Of a DNA stretch of 45,747 nt, positions 1-8,069 are shown piece by piece (the first letter of the stretch is position 1; every line of letters begins with the position of its first letter). This DNA is from Pseudomonadales bacterium. Lineage in GTDB: Bacteria; Pseudomonadota; Gammaproteobacteria; Pseudomonadales; Azotimanducaceae. Made by a program: the position numbers and the translations under genes. The notes under the pieces were generated by a model, which saw only the letters and a list, made by a program, of their open reading frames with translations, did not search any database and was not told where the DNA came from. The stretch is from NCBI GenBank assembly GCA_030749725.1, contig JASMJM010000136.1, positions 1 to 45,747 on the forward strand, given 5' to 3'.

Positions 1-273
1 AGGCGATGATGGACTGCCACTGGGCGATGATGGACTGCCACTAGGCGATGATGGACTGCCACTAGGCGATGATGGACTGCCACTAGGCGATGATGGACTG
101 CCACTAGGCGATGATGGACTGCCACTAGGCGATGATGGACTGCCACTAGGCGATGACGGACTGCCGCTCGGCGATGATTCACTGCCACTGGGTGACGAAG
201 GACTACTGCTCGGCGATGGAGGACTGTCGCTCGGTTGTGATGGGCTGCTACTGGGTGGGGCAGGACTGCCACT
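1..273. repeat. 21-bp tandem repeat (about 13 units) inside the lipoprotein gene
   Basis: Units of 21 bp follow one another without gaps (1-21, 22-42, 43-63 and so on to about 273). Units 1 to 7 are almost identical. Units from 148 on accumulate substitutions, mostly conserving Ser/Pro/Gly codons. On the minus strand each unit encodes SGSPSSP. The gradient from identical to diverged copies suggests recent expansion at the distal end. The array continues past the left edge of the window. Confidence 0.93.
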
Positions 274-411
274 GGGTGTGGGAGGGCTGGGTGACGAGGG
301 TGGCGGTGAACTGCTGGGTGGTGTTGGAGTCGGCGGCGTATCAGCCGACTTGCAGCCCGCCAGCAAAAGGACTATCGCCAGACATTGAATGACCAGATAT
401 CTAATTTTCAT
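1..411 (-). CDS. Repeat-rich lipoprotein, C-terminus beyond window edge
   Basis: An open frame runs from an ATG at 411 to the window edge (137 codons, no stop). It begins with a short basic and hydrophobic signal segment (MKIRYLVIQ...) and a clear lipobox, LLAGC, so the mature protein should be lipid-anchored at Cys20. After the anchor comes a low-complexity Pro/Ser/Thr stretch. This passes into a tandem 7-residue repeat, SGSPSSP, encoded by 21-bp DNA units. The repeats are degenerate near the N-terminus and nearly perfect toward the window edge. AGGATG upstream of the ATG is a possible ribosome site. Pro/Ser-rich linkers like this usually span the periplasm or hold a domain away from the membrane; that domain would lie outside the window. 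No function can be given. The signal peptide and lipobox are seen directly; the surface or periplasmic role is inferred. Confidence 0.72.
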   Translation of the reverse strand, partial: MKIRYLVIQCLAIVLLLAGCKSADTPPTPTPPSSSPPPSSPSPPTPSGSPAPPSSSPSQPSDSPPSPSSSPSSPSGSESSPSGSPSSPSGSPSSPSGSPSSPSGSPSSPSGSPSSPSGSPSSPSGSPSSPSGSPSSP

Positions 412-914
412 AACGACCATCCTGTAGTTTTGACAGCTGTATCTCTTGCCGCCTACCTGCCCCTGCTGGATGAGCAACTTACCCACACTGTATTTTAAGC
501 GCTCTCCTACCATTTTATTAGTTCCATCGCCAATTTATTCGACCTAGCAGCCTGCGAGCCCAATAAACGACATTTTGTGTGAGGAAACCTGAAGATTAAC
601 TGAATAGACCCGCCTAAGTTCCAACCTGTTCCAGACCGTATAACTGGTTGGTTCGGAATTGGGACGTATTGTTCCCCTGAATCGGCGCTTTAGCTTCTTG
701 TAGAAGCTGGGATCGAGTAGTATGCGGAAACGGACCATGGGTCGGAACACTCTTGATGCTTGCTTCAGAGGCACAGTTTGAAAGTGGCGGCGCATATAAC
801 CGGTCAGATATGGATATCGGGCGTTCCATCCCACGTGATGAACTTTTTGTTGAGGCGTGGTACTAAAATTGTATGGATGATTTATTTTCTGTGGCTATAG
901 AGCGCACCAGCAAA
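412..914. other. Intergenic region, no convincing gene
   Basis: This 503-bp gap lies between two divergent lipoprotein genes, so it should hold promoters for both. Minus-strand frames of 96 and 71 codons are open here (544-834), but neither shows a recognisable motif or a good ribosome site. A short hairpin, AGCTTC-TTGTA-GAAGCT, sits near 690-710 and has no U-tract. I see no RNA gene. Confidence 0.5.
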
Positions 915-1535
915 ATGCTGCTTTCGCTTTTGGCCGCGTTGTCAGTGAGCCTCATTGCTGGGTGCGGCACCAGTGTTGCTGTGAAGGGTACATTGCCAAC
1001 ACCGGTGGTCAGGCAGATTCCGCTTCATGTGGGTGTGCTCTACACCAGTGAGTTCAAGGAGTTTCTGCACACAGAGCGGGTGCGTGAGAGAGGGACCTAT
1101 AAGATAGATATCGGCCAGCAGAATTACAGCTTCTTTCAGCGCTTGTTCGAGGCGATGTTCGTGGAAAGCAGGGAAGTGTCTGCACCACCTCTGTCTTCGA
1201 AAGATAGTAAGGGGCTGGCGGGCATAATCGTCCCCAAAATAACCAAATACGGTTTCCTCAGCCCGCATATCTCAGGACTGAAATTCTATTCGGCCTCCAT
1301 ACAATACCATATGACCATCTACGACATGGACGGTGTGCCGCTGGCTGAGTGGGACGTAGTCGGATACGGTAAGACCCCGAGTAGCAGCTTTGGTGAGGGT
1401 GAAGCGCTTGGAGAAGCAACCATGCTGGCGATCCGCGACGGAGGCGCCAGAATTGCTATGGAGACCGTCGAACAACCCGGGGTCAGGAAGTGGCTGTCCA
1501 GCAACGGTATCGGCATTGAGTCGAGGGCAGACTGA
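915..1535 (+). CDS. Predicted lipoprotein, first of a coupled pair
   Basis: This 206-residue protein has a signal peptide (MLLSLLAALSVSL) ending in the lipobox LIAGC, so it is probably an outer-membrane or periplasmic lipoprotein anchored near residue 20. The frame is open from 873, but the ATG at 915 puts the initiator directly before the hydrophobic core, as expected for a type II signal peptide. The mature part opens with a motif like TPVVRQIPLHVGVLY and then alternates predicted beta strands. No catalytic motif is visible. Its TGA overlaps the next ATG (sequence ATGATGG around 1535), which implies translational coupling. I recognise it only as a conserved-looking proteobacterial lipoprotein of unknown function. 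Confidence 0.78.
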   Translation: MLLSLLAALSVSLIAGCGTSVAVKGTLPTPVVRQIPLHVGVLYTSEFKEFLHTERVRERGTYKIDIGQQNYSFFQRLFEAMFVESREVSAPPLSSKDSKGLAGIIVPKITKYGFLSPHISGLKFYSASIQYHMTIYDMDGVPLAEWDVVGYGKTPSSSFGEGEALGEATMLAIRDGGARIAMETVEQPGVRKWLSSNGIGIESRAD

Positions 1536-2215
1536 TGGAAGGCAAACTGTTTTTGATACGATCGCTCGGCGGCATGGCTTGCATCACGATGCTGAGCGCC
1601 TGTGTCTCATCCCGTATTGAGGAAAACCGTCAGACAGTGACTGGCATCGAGGAGGGGGAAGCCCTGGTGATTCTGGGTCGTGCCAGCTACAACGAACTGG
1701 AGACTGAGGAAAGCTTTACCAATTGCATGGCAAAGGCCATGTCGAGAGGAGATTCGCCTCTGGCCCTGGTGACGGAAAAGGAGTTCAAAGACAAGCTCTA
1801 TCCCTGGTTCGAACCTAGGACAGCACCTACATCGGCTGACGATCTAACCGATCTGTTCGCGCGGCCCGGTGTCGCAGAACAGGTTAGCAATACCAAGGTG
1901 CGTTATCTGGCCTGGATCGATGGTAATACGGTCACTATCGACAAAGGTGGCAGCTTCAGCTGTACTCTCAGTTCTTTTGGTGGAGGTTGCTTCGGTATGA
2001 GCTATTGGGAGGAGGATGCCTCCTACCAGGCTTCTATCTGGGATCTCAAGAATCTAAGTACCGCAGGTGAGATAAGTGCCGATGCCAATGGTACCTCCTA
2101 CCTGGCAGGGCTGGTCGTCCCCATCCCCATTATGGCTCGACCAGGCAGCGCCGCATGCAAGGCGCTGGCCAAACAGCTGAAGGAATTTCTTATTGAAAGT
2201 CCGGTTGAATCGTGA
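1535..2215 (+). CDS. Predicted lipoprotein, second of a coupled pair
   Basis: A 226-residue protein translated from an ATG that overlaps the stop codon of the upstream lipoprotein gene, so the two are made together. The N-terminus carries a longer n-region and a hydrophobic core ending in the lipobox MLSAC at about residue 23. Three further cysteines occur near residues 60, 148 and 157, in segments such as FSCTLSSFGGGCFGMSYW, and could form disulphides. A glycine-rich turn and a hydrophobic segment (YLAGLVVPIPIM) lie near the C-terminus. No enzyme motif is seen. The last 26 bp overlap the 3' end of the convergent TPR gene. A joint envelope function with its partner is inferred from the coupling only. 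Confidence 0.76.
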   Translation: MEGKLFLIRSLGGMACITMLSACVSSRIEENRQTVTGIEEGEALVILGRASYNELETEESFTNCMAKAMSRGDSPLALVTEKEFKDKLYPWFEPRTAPTSADDLTDLFARPGVAEQVSNTKVRYLAWIDGNTVTIDKGGSFSCTLSSFGGGCFGMSYWEEDASYQASIWDLKNLSTAGEISADANGTSYLAGLVVPIPIMARPGSAACKALAKQLKEFLIESPVES

Positions 2216-3512
2216 TCTTGGAAGACGTTTGTCTTTTGACGATCACGTAGGCTTGATGTAGAGACAGTTGTTCCGAGACCACAGGCCGTCCATCAATCAT
2301 TCTGGGCCTATATCGATAACTATACATCTCGCTGCGCAGCGATCGTTGCGATTCATTGGGAACGTTCGCATCAATGATTTCGATATCAGTCACGTGTCCA
2401 TCGTCCCGAACTGTGAAATCCACGTCTACGTAGAGTTCCTGTGAGCCTGCGCTGGGAAAGGGGCCAATGGGTAAGATTCTTGGATGGGGATAGAGGCGGT
2501 AGGGCGTACCAAAGATCTCCTCGCGTAATTCTGCAAAATCGGGTTTGTCCTTGATGAGATCCCAGGCATGCTGGTACACGGTGGTTGCCTTTCGATTGCT
2601 TGAGATGATATAGGCATCTGCCAGATCCACCAGAGCCTTCACTCGATCCGCGACATCCGCTTCGATGCTCTCACTGATGATGTTCTGGCGCCTTTCAAGG
2701 GCGTTTTCACCACGGCTTCGATAGTCACTTTGTTGCATGCCGATTTTGCCGAGACTCAGTAGCGGCTCGCTGAGACGCAGATCGGTTTCACTGAAATTTG
2801 TCTCAATGATATCTACAGCTCTCCGGTAGAGCGCCACAGCATCGTGATTGTTGCCCCGCGCGACGAAGTAGCGGGCCAGTTTTTCGATGGCTGGAACAAC
2901 ACGGGGATCATCCTTGCCGTATTCAACTTCGTTTATCTTGAGGGCGAACTTGCTCTCTTGATTGGCAGATTCCAGATTCCCTGCCAGGAGGTCGACACGG
3001 GACAGTTGATCGACCATCGTTATCTGCTCGAGAGCATAGACGCCGAGAATACGATGGGTGATGTGCTGTGCGCGTCTGAAGGCAAGGGTCGCCTCGCTAT
3101 ACTCACCCTCTTCGGTCAAAGTTATGCCAAGGCCGTGCAGTGGCAGGACCAATTGCTCAGCGAAAATCCCCTTGTGGCTTTGCAGGATGTCTATACAAAG
3201 ATTGAAGTTCGTTTTGGCGTTCTCAAAGTCTGCCGACGATAGCTGCAGCGTTGCCAGATCCGAGTAGGGCTTTGCCAGCAACAGCGAATTGTCTTCCGTC
3301 GCAGTCTGTTTCACCAAGTGCACGATTCGAGATGCCGTCGCCACTGCGGCCCCTACATCTCCCTCTCTTCGCTGCTTCATCATGTGCTCGTGGACCTGCT
3401 GTATCTCAGCTGGAACGCCGGGCAGAACTTGTCCTAGTTCAGTCTGCAAGTCAGATGCAGCCAGCAGCCGCGTTGCAGTGACGAGCAGAACTAAAACTGA
3501 TAGAAAACGCAT
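2190..3512 (-). CDS. TPR protein with TonB-like C-terminal domain (paralogue B)
   Basis: This 440-residue exported protein starts at the ATG at 3512 (MRFLSVLVLLVTATRLLAAS, a signal peptide with an AxA-type cleavage site). The frame extends upstream only to a TTG. The central part contains several TPR-like helix pairs, for example SDLATLQLSSADFENAKTN and ALYRRAVDII. Residues of roughly 350 onward form a TonB C-terminal-like fold (VDFTVRDDGHVTDIEI, then SYRYRPRMIDGRPV), the signature of the energy-transducer TonB_C family. There is no N-terminal TonB membrane anchor or Pro-rich span, so it is unlikely to be a true TonB. It lies 67 bp downstream of a paralogue with the same architecture, and the two probably form one transcription unit. 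A scaffold or protein-interaction role in the periplasm is inferred. Confidence 0.8.
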   Translation of the reverse strand: MRFLSVLVLLVTATRLLAASDLQTELGQVLPGVPAEIQQVHEHMMKQRREGDVGAAVATASRIVHLVKQTATEDNSLLLAKPYSDLATLQLSSADFENAKTNFNLCIDILQSHKGIFAEQLVLPLHGLGITLTEEGEYSEATLAFRRAQHITHRILGVYALEQITMVDQLSRVDLLAGNLESANQESKFALKINEVEYGKDDPRVVPAIEKLARYFVARGNNHDAVALYRRAVDIIETNFSETDLRLSEPLLSLGKIGMQQSDYRSRGENALERRQNIISESIEADVADRVKALVDLADAYIISSNRKATTVYQHAWDLIKDKPDFAELREEIFGTPYRLYPHPRILPIGPFPSAGSQELYVDVDFTVRDDGHVTDIEIIDANVPNESQRSLRSEMYSYRYRPRMIDGRPVVSEQLSLHQAYVIVKRQTSSKITIQPDFQ

Positions 3513-3579
3513 AGGTAGATTACTTGTTGGTTTGAAGCCCAAGTTTGTCGACAGGGCCCTGCTGTTCGAGCGACTGGCC

Positions 3580-4950
3580 TTACTTGAACACCTGTGTCAG
3601 TTGAACGTTTTTTGTCTCTATCGGCACACCCTCTTGTACGCGAGGCCTGAAGCGACTCTTGCTCATTGCCTGTTTCATTGTGCGAATCAGCTTATTCGGC
3701 GCGTTTGTTGCCGCTATCACGATGTCCACCACATTACCATCTTCCCTGACGGTAAACTCGAGTTCGATAAAGAGTTGCGCAAGTGTTTCCGGATCATGCA
3801 GGGCCGAGGGAAGGATTTGCTTGAGTTGCTCATACAGAAATTGCACAGGGACACCGATCACCTGTCTGGTTTTCTGACTCGGATCGAAATCGGTGGTGGG
3901 GTCACTGATGTGGTGGCGATACTTTTTTTGAAACGGTGCAATGGTGAATACCTGAGGGGTAGGATATCTTTCGATCTTGGACATCGCAATCTGTTCCGGA
4001 CGATGGAAAAGGTTCTCCCTCCTGTCCCCTTCCGGCTCATTTTGCAGGGTCAGCCACGCTTGTCTGTAGAGCTCCAGCGCCTGCGGCCCTTTCTTGGAAA
4101 TAGAGTATCCATCTGCCAGTTCAGCCATGGCGTGCGCCATTGCAACGGGCTGCGTGTCGCCTTGAGCTTTTAGGATGTTGAGCACCTCGAGTAGAGGCCT
4201 GTGTGAGCAACAGATTCCCTGTAGCTGACGTGTTCTGGCAATGCCCCGCAACGCTTCTACAAGCTTGACGTCCTGATCTCCATCATGGGCTTTGATGATA
4301 TCCGCGGCCTTTTCATACATCTTGCGAGAACGAGAGAATTGGCCGGTTTCCAGATACCACTCGGCAATCTTATAGAGAGCGGGAAGTAGTGCCGTGGAAT
4401 CCTTACCGTTTAGCTTTTCACTTATATAGAGGGAAAAGCTCTGTTGTCGGTCGGCCTCCAGCGGCTGATCCAGTTCCATATGGATGCGGGTTAACAGATC
4501 GATGATTTCCTTCTGCCTTGGCGTGTGCACTCCCTCGGCGCGGTGAGACAGGTGCTGCGCTCGCCTGAAGAGGGGCTCCGCTTCCTCGTATCTGGCCTGC
4601 TCCAGATTGACGCGACCCAATCCGGTCAAAGGTTCGATGAGTTCATCTGAATAAGGGCCGTCCCTCTCCTCGATCAGCTTCAAAAGCTCCAGGTAGCTCG
4701 CCTGGGAAGCATCAAACTCACGGTTCTGCTCTTGGATCGCCGCCAGGCTGCCAATAAAGGACTCATCGTCGAGCTTTTCTGTGAGCGATTCTGCGGGCGA
4801 TTCCGCAAGCGATTCTGCAAGCGATTCTGCAAGCGATTCTGCGGGCGATTCTGCAAGCGATTCTGCGGCCGGTTCTGCAATGGCCCCCACTGGGGCCAGG
4901 CAGCACACGAGCCACAATATGAGCGCTTTGATTCTCCACGGATGCTTCAT
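3580..4950 (-). CDS. TPR protein with TonB-like C-terminal domain (paralogue A)
   Basis: A 456-residue exported protein, first of a tandem paralogous pair. The ATG at 4950 (MKHPWRIKALILWLVCCLAPVG) gives a good signal peptide; the longer frame begins at a TTG and adds an unsuitable leader. After the signal comes a low-complexity segment of AESL/AESP tetrapeptides encoded by 12-bp tandem repeats. TPR-like helices follow (for example YEEAEPLFRRAQHLSHRA and SRKMYEKAADIIKAH). The C-terminal ~110 residues form a TonB_C-like domain (IELEFTVREDGNVVDIVI, then SRFRPRVQEGVPI). An Asp/Thr/Pro-rich insertion near residues 345 to 365 is absent from the downstream copy. The order signal peptide, TPR, TonB_C is shared by both copies, pointing to duplication followed by divergence. 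Function unknown. Confidence 0.8.
   Translation of the reverse strand: MKHPWRIKALILWLVCCLAPVGAIAEPAAESLAESPAESLAESLAESLAESPAESLTEKLDDESFIGSLAAIQEQNREFDASQASYLELLKLIEERDGPYSDELIEPLTGLGRVNLEQARYEEAEPLFRRAQHLSHRAEGVHTPRQKEIIDLLTRIHMELDQPLEADRQQSFSLYISEKLNGKDSTALLPALYKIAEWYLETGQFSRSRKMYEKAADIIKAHDGDQDVKLVEALRGIARTRQLQGICCSHRPLLEVLNILKAQGDTQPVAMAHAMAELADGYSISKKGPQALELYRQAWLTLQNEPEGDRRENLFHRPEQIAMSKIERYPTPQVFTIAPFQKKYRHHISDPTTDFDPSQKTRQVIGVPVQFLYEQLKQILPSALHDPETLAQLFIELEFTVREDGNVVDIVIAATNAPNKLIRTMKQAMSKSRFRPRVQEGVPIETKNVQLTQVFK
4790..4875. repeat. 12-bp tandem repeat coding for AESL/AESP
   Basis: Seven or so units of the form gcaagcgattct or gcgggcgattct follow each other within the 5' end of the TPR gene. 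On the minus strand they encode Ala-Glu-Ser-Leu or Ala-Glu-Ser-Pro. The unit is a multiple of three, so copy-number change would keep the frame and vary linker length just after the signal peptide. Confidence 0.88.
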
Positions 4951-5268
4951 CGGTGATTCTTCTGGGTATTCAATCGACAATTATCAACCAGGACACCTGG
5001 AGTGTAAATGAGCCATTATGCCGGCAAACCAGAACGGGTCAGCCGTACTCTGACCCTGTGTGCCGGCCCCGCATGGAAAAGTTTTCCAGGTACTGCGGTC
5101 TAGCTTGAGGAATGTTCGCTAAAATTCGCATTTTTATGGTAGATCAGTGTCAGAATAGGCAGGCGCAGCAACATTTCTGTAGATCCCAATGGAATCTGGG
5201 GCCATTGTTCAGTTCTGCTTCAGCTCTTGCATGCTATGTTTATGATGACACGATTTAGGGAATTAGCC
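4951..5268. other. Divergent intergenic region with strong inverted repeats
   Basis: This 318-bp gap separates the TPR operon from the metalloprotease gene and should contain both promoters. It holds a perfect 7-bp stem, GGGTCAG at 5036-5042 and CTGACCC at 5050-5056, which is itself flanked by GCCGGC at 5020-5025 and 5062-5067. A second, almost perfect palindrome, TGGAAAA-G-TTTTCCA, occupies 5074-5088. Neither is followed by a T-run, so operator sites or a structured leader are more likely than terminators. Confidence 0.5.
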
Positions 5269-6942
5269 ATGGTTCCGACTACAAAACAGAGTTTCGCAGC
5301 GATCCTATTCTCCCTGTTACTGTGTTCGCCGCTGCAATCGATGGCTGTGTCCGAGGAGACCGACAACAGCTCCGAACAGCAGGCCGGCGGCGCAGAAGAT
5401 AGTGGCGCTGCTGGAATTGAATCGGAGGATGAACTGGACGAGTTGGAAAGGGATGACCGCCAGGTGCAAAAGACCAGCAAAGAGATAGAAAAGAGCTTGG
5501 AGCACGTCACCAAGAAAGCCGACAAAGGGGAAAAGAAAAAGGCCAAGAAGGCCAAGAAAGGCAAACAGAGCAAGAAGAAATATGCCAAGGAGATCGAGAT
5601 CGGCGAACAGGCGCACCGGCAGATCGTCTCCCAGTTTGGTATCTATCGTAACCCGAAACTGCAGCAATACGTGGTAGACGTGGGAGAACGAGTGGCTAAG
5701 CTGAGCAGTCGTCCCGATATGGAGTTCACGTTCACCATACTGGATGACGACATGGTCAATGCCATGGCGTTGCCGGGTGGCTTCATCTATGTGACCAGAG
5801 GGCTGCTGGCACACATGAACTCGGAAGGTGAATTGGCTGGGGTGCTCGGGCACGAGATCGCCCACGTGACGGAAAGACATGCATTTCGCAAGCAGAACCG
5901 TGCCAAAGCCGTGAATGTATTGACTGCCATCGCTGCCATTACCACCGGGCAATATAATACGGTGCCGCAATTGAGCGATCTGTTAAGCGGGCCCCTGATG
6001 CAAGGTTTCAGCAGGGAGTTTGAGTTGGAGGCGGACAAGGTTGGTGCCCGTTATATGACCAAGGCCGGCTATTCCCCTGAATCGATGCTGAGAACAATCG
6101 AAGTGCTGAAATCGAACGAAAAGCTGGAGTACGAACAGGCCAGGAAAGAGAACAGAGATGCCAGGGTCTACCATGGATTCCTCGCCACGCACCCTGACAA
6201 TGACAAGCGGTACGAGCAGACCATCCGGGAAGCGGCCAAACTGAATCAAGAATACAGCGACTTCATCGAAGACGATGAGTTCCTGGATAATCTCAATGGC
6301 ATGCTATGGGGAAAATCGCGCCAGGTAGGGGTTGTCAGAAAGAATATGTTCTATTATCCCAAGCTGGGCATCAAGCTGGCCTTCCCCTTGGGATGGCATA
6401 TCGAAAGCGGCCGCTCCGGTGTGGTTATAATGTCTTCCAGTTGGGACGCTGCCATGCAGATCAGCAGTCGACCCATTAAGCCTGATATTGAACCCAAGCA
6501 GTTTCTCAAAGAATACCTCGGTTTACGACTGCGAGAGGGTAACGACTTTACTGTGGCGGACATGCCCGGCTTCATCGGCATTGCAGATCGTGCTCCGACG
6601 CCCTTTGGTCTCAAACCCATCCGCATTGCAGTGTTGTTCGATCACAGAAGGGGACAGGCATACATCCTTTCCGGTTCAGGCAAACGAGATCTTCGTGCGA
6701 TTTCTCATGACAAAGATTTTATCGGGGCAATCTTCAGTTTGGCGAAAATGTCGGGCAGCGATTATAAGAAAGCCAAGAAACCCAAGGTGAAGGTGGTGAG
6801 AGTCGAGCCCGGCACCACGTATAAGTCGTTGGCAGCCGACTCACCCATTCCCAATTACGCTGAGCAGAAATTGCGAGTCATAAACGGAGACTACCCCAAC
6901 GGTGAACCGGAGCCGGGTGAGCTGGTAAAGATCATACAATAG
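5269..6942 (+). CDS. Periplasmic M48-family zinc metalloprotease
   Basis: This 557-residue protein is a probable envelope quality-control protease of the M48 (BepA/YfgC-like) group. The ATG at 5269 has AGGG at a good distance and is followed by a signal peptide (residues about 5-25). Next come an acidic Ser/Glu stretch and then a strongly Lys-rich segment (residues about 85-115). The zinc site is clear: HEIAH at residues 195-199, and the third ligand in the ELEAD motif at 252-256. The usual loop NAMALPGGFIYV precedes it. Past the catalytic domain there is an extra ~250-residue C-terminal part ending with a segment like AEQKLRVINGDYPNGEPEPG, a tail shared by a subset of M48 proteins. No TPR domain as in E. 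coli BepA is apparent. The family role is known; the substrate here is not. Confidence 0.88.
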   Translation: MVPTTKQSFAAILFSLLLCSPLQSMAVSEETDNSSEQQAGGAEDSGAAGIESEDELDELERDDRQVQKTSKEIEKSLEHVTKKADKGEKKKAKKAKKGKQSKKKYAKEIEIGEQAHRQIVSQFGIYRNPKLQQYVVDVGERVAKLSSRPDMEFTFTILDDDMVNAMALPGGFIYVTRGLLAHMNSEGELAGVLGHEIAHVTERHAFRKQNRAKAVNVLTAIAAITTGQYNTVPQLSDLLSGPLMQGFSREFELEADKVGARYMTKAGYSPESMLRTIEVLKSNEKLEYEQARKENRDARVYHGFLATHPDNDKRYEQTIREAAKLNQEYSDFIEDDEFLDNLNGMLWGKSRQVGVVRKNMFYYPKLGIKLAFPLGWHIESGRSGVVIMSSSWDAAMQISSRPIKPDIEPKQFLKEYLGLRLREGNDFTVADMPGFIGIADRAPTPFGLKPIRIAVLFDHRRGQAYILSGSGKRDLRAISHDKDFIGAIFSLAKMSGSDYKKAKKPKVKVVRVEPGTTYKSLAADSPIPNYAEQKLRVINGDYPNGEPEPGELVKIIQ

Positions 6943-6957
6943 ACCTGATCGCTCATC

Positions 6958-7923
6958 TCAGTGATCCTCTGCCTCAGAACCGTTCATCTCCGCCAGCAGT
7001 TCCATCGAAAGCCGTTGCTCTGACTCGCTTACTCCGGGAATGCGTCCTCTGGCTATCAGATGGGTCATGGACAGTAATTCGCGATAGTGGCTGATTCGAT
7101 CCTCTACATAGTGAGGGTCCCCGACCAGGGCCCACTCTTCGATACCGACCTCGGTTCCCCTTCTGAGTACACCGCGACCCTGTTCGACCAGTGAATCTCT
7201 AACTCTTTCTATCAGATTGCTGTCGCGGCTGGCAAACAGAGTCCGCATAACCGGAACCGTAGTGATCGGCTCATGGCCTGCCTTGTCTGCGATCTCCCGG
7301 TGACGCCGGTAGTTATCCAGCAATACCGATTCGGTCTCCATGGGCGACGCCAGATAGGGCAGACCCAGAGTGGCAGCCTGTTTGATGGCCAAGGGGCCAA
7401 AGGCAGCGACCCATATGGGGGGATGGGGTTGCTGCACTGGCAGCGGCCCCAGGTAGACAGGTTGTTGATTCCCTTCAGGGCCTTCTTCGAAGGCAATTGT
7501 TGCGCCGGACCAGGCGGACAGCATGGTTTGGAGCGCCGCCGCGAAACGCTTTCTCTTCTCCGCTACGGGCACATCGAATGCCGTAAAGAGCGCATTTCTA
7601 AAACCCCGACCGATTCCCAGGATTACTCGGCCATTGGATAGACGGTCCAGAACGGCAACCTCTTCGGCTGCCTGAAGTGGATGGCGGATGGGCAATAGAT
7701 AAGAGGTCGAACCCAATCTGATACGGCTGGTTCGCGCTGCCACTGCCGCCAACGACATCAGCGGCGCAGGAATGGATGCGCTGCCACTGAAATGGCTCTC
7801 CGGTAGCCAGAAGCTGTGATAGCCCAACTGCTCGGCGGTTTCAGCCTGTTCCACCAGAGATTGTCCTCTGCCTTTTGAGTCCAGCAGCCACGCAGTTGTG
7901 GCGATTCTTAGGTTCCCATCCAT
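6958..7923 (-). CDS. LLM-class flavin-dependent oxidoreductase (luciferase-like)
   Basis: A 321-residue TIM-barrel protein of the bacterial luciferase-like monooxygenase superfamily. Visible family motifs are FWLPESHF near residue 38, the strand-turn TSRIRLGSTSYLLPIRHP, and VAVLDRLSNGRVILGIGRG near 90-110, which contacts the flavin phosphate. A later segment, PPIWVAAFGPLAIKQAA, is the typical second half-barrel motif. Members use FMNH2 or F420H2; no F420 genes are in the window, so FMN is the safer guess. It is convergent with the metalloprotease gene, with only 15 bp between stops. The substrate is unknown; such enzymes often oxidise aldehydes, alkanes or sulfur compounds. Confidence 0.87.
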   Translation of the reverse strand: MDGNLRIATTAWLLDSKGRGQSLVEQAETAEQLGYHSFWLPESHFSGSASIPAPLMSLAAVAARTSRIRLGSTSYLLPIRHPLQAAEEVAVLDRLSNGRVILGIGRGFRNALFTAFDVPVAEKRKRFAAALQTMLSAWSGATIAFEEGPEGNQQPVYLGPLPVQQPHPPIWVAAFGPLAIKQAATLGLPYLASPMETESVLLDNYRRHREIADKAGHEPITTVPVMRTLFASRDSNLIERVRDSLVEQGRGVLRRGTEVGIEEWALVGDPHYVEDRISHYRELLSMTHLIARGRIPGVSESEQRLSMELLAEMNGSEAEDH

Positions 7924-8069
7924 AAGGTGCTAGTGTACATCAAGGGTCCGCACTTCGGGCAATCGCCAAATCAGTGCCACAATGGCACAATGCATCCATT
8001 CTTTTCAAAGAAAATGAGTGGCTGGGCCGGTTGATCGGTACTGGCGAGTCCTGCTCTCCCAAATCGTCA

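Noticed and set aside
1-273. 21-bp repeats as a CRISPR array
   Set aside because: Units are contiguous without spacers and form an in-frame coding repeat.
544-834. 96-codon minus-strand frame in the first intergenic region
   Set aside because: Rich in Arg/Tyr/Phe, no ribosome site, no motif; kept only as a note in the intergenic entry.
3289-4173. 294-codon open frame on the plus strand
   Set aside because: It spans the antisense of the two TPR genes, has no motif and crosses their junction.
5317-5970. 217-codon open frame on the minus strand
   Set aside because: Antisense to the signal, linker and catalytic region of the M48 protease, whose motifs are unambiguous.
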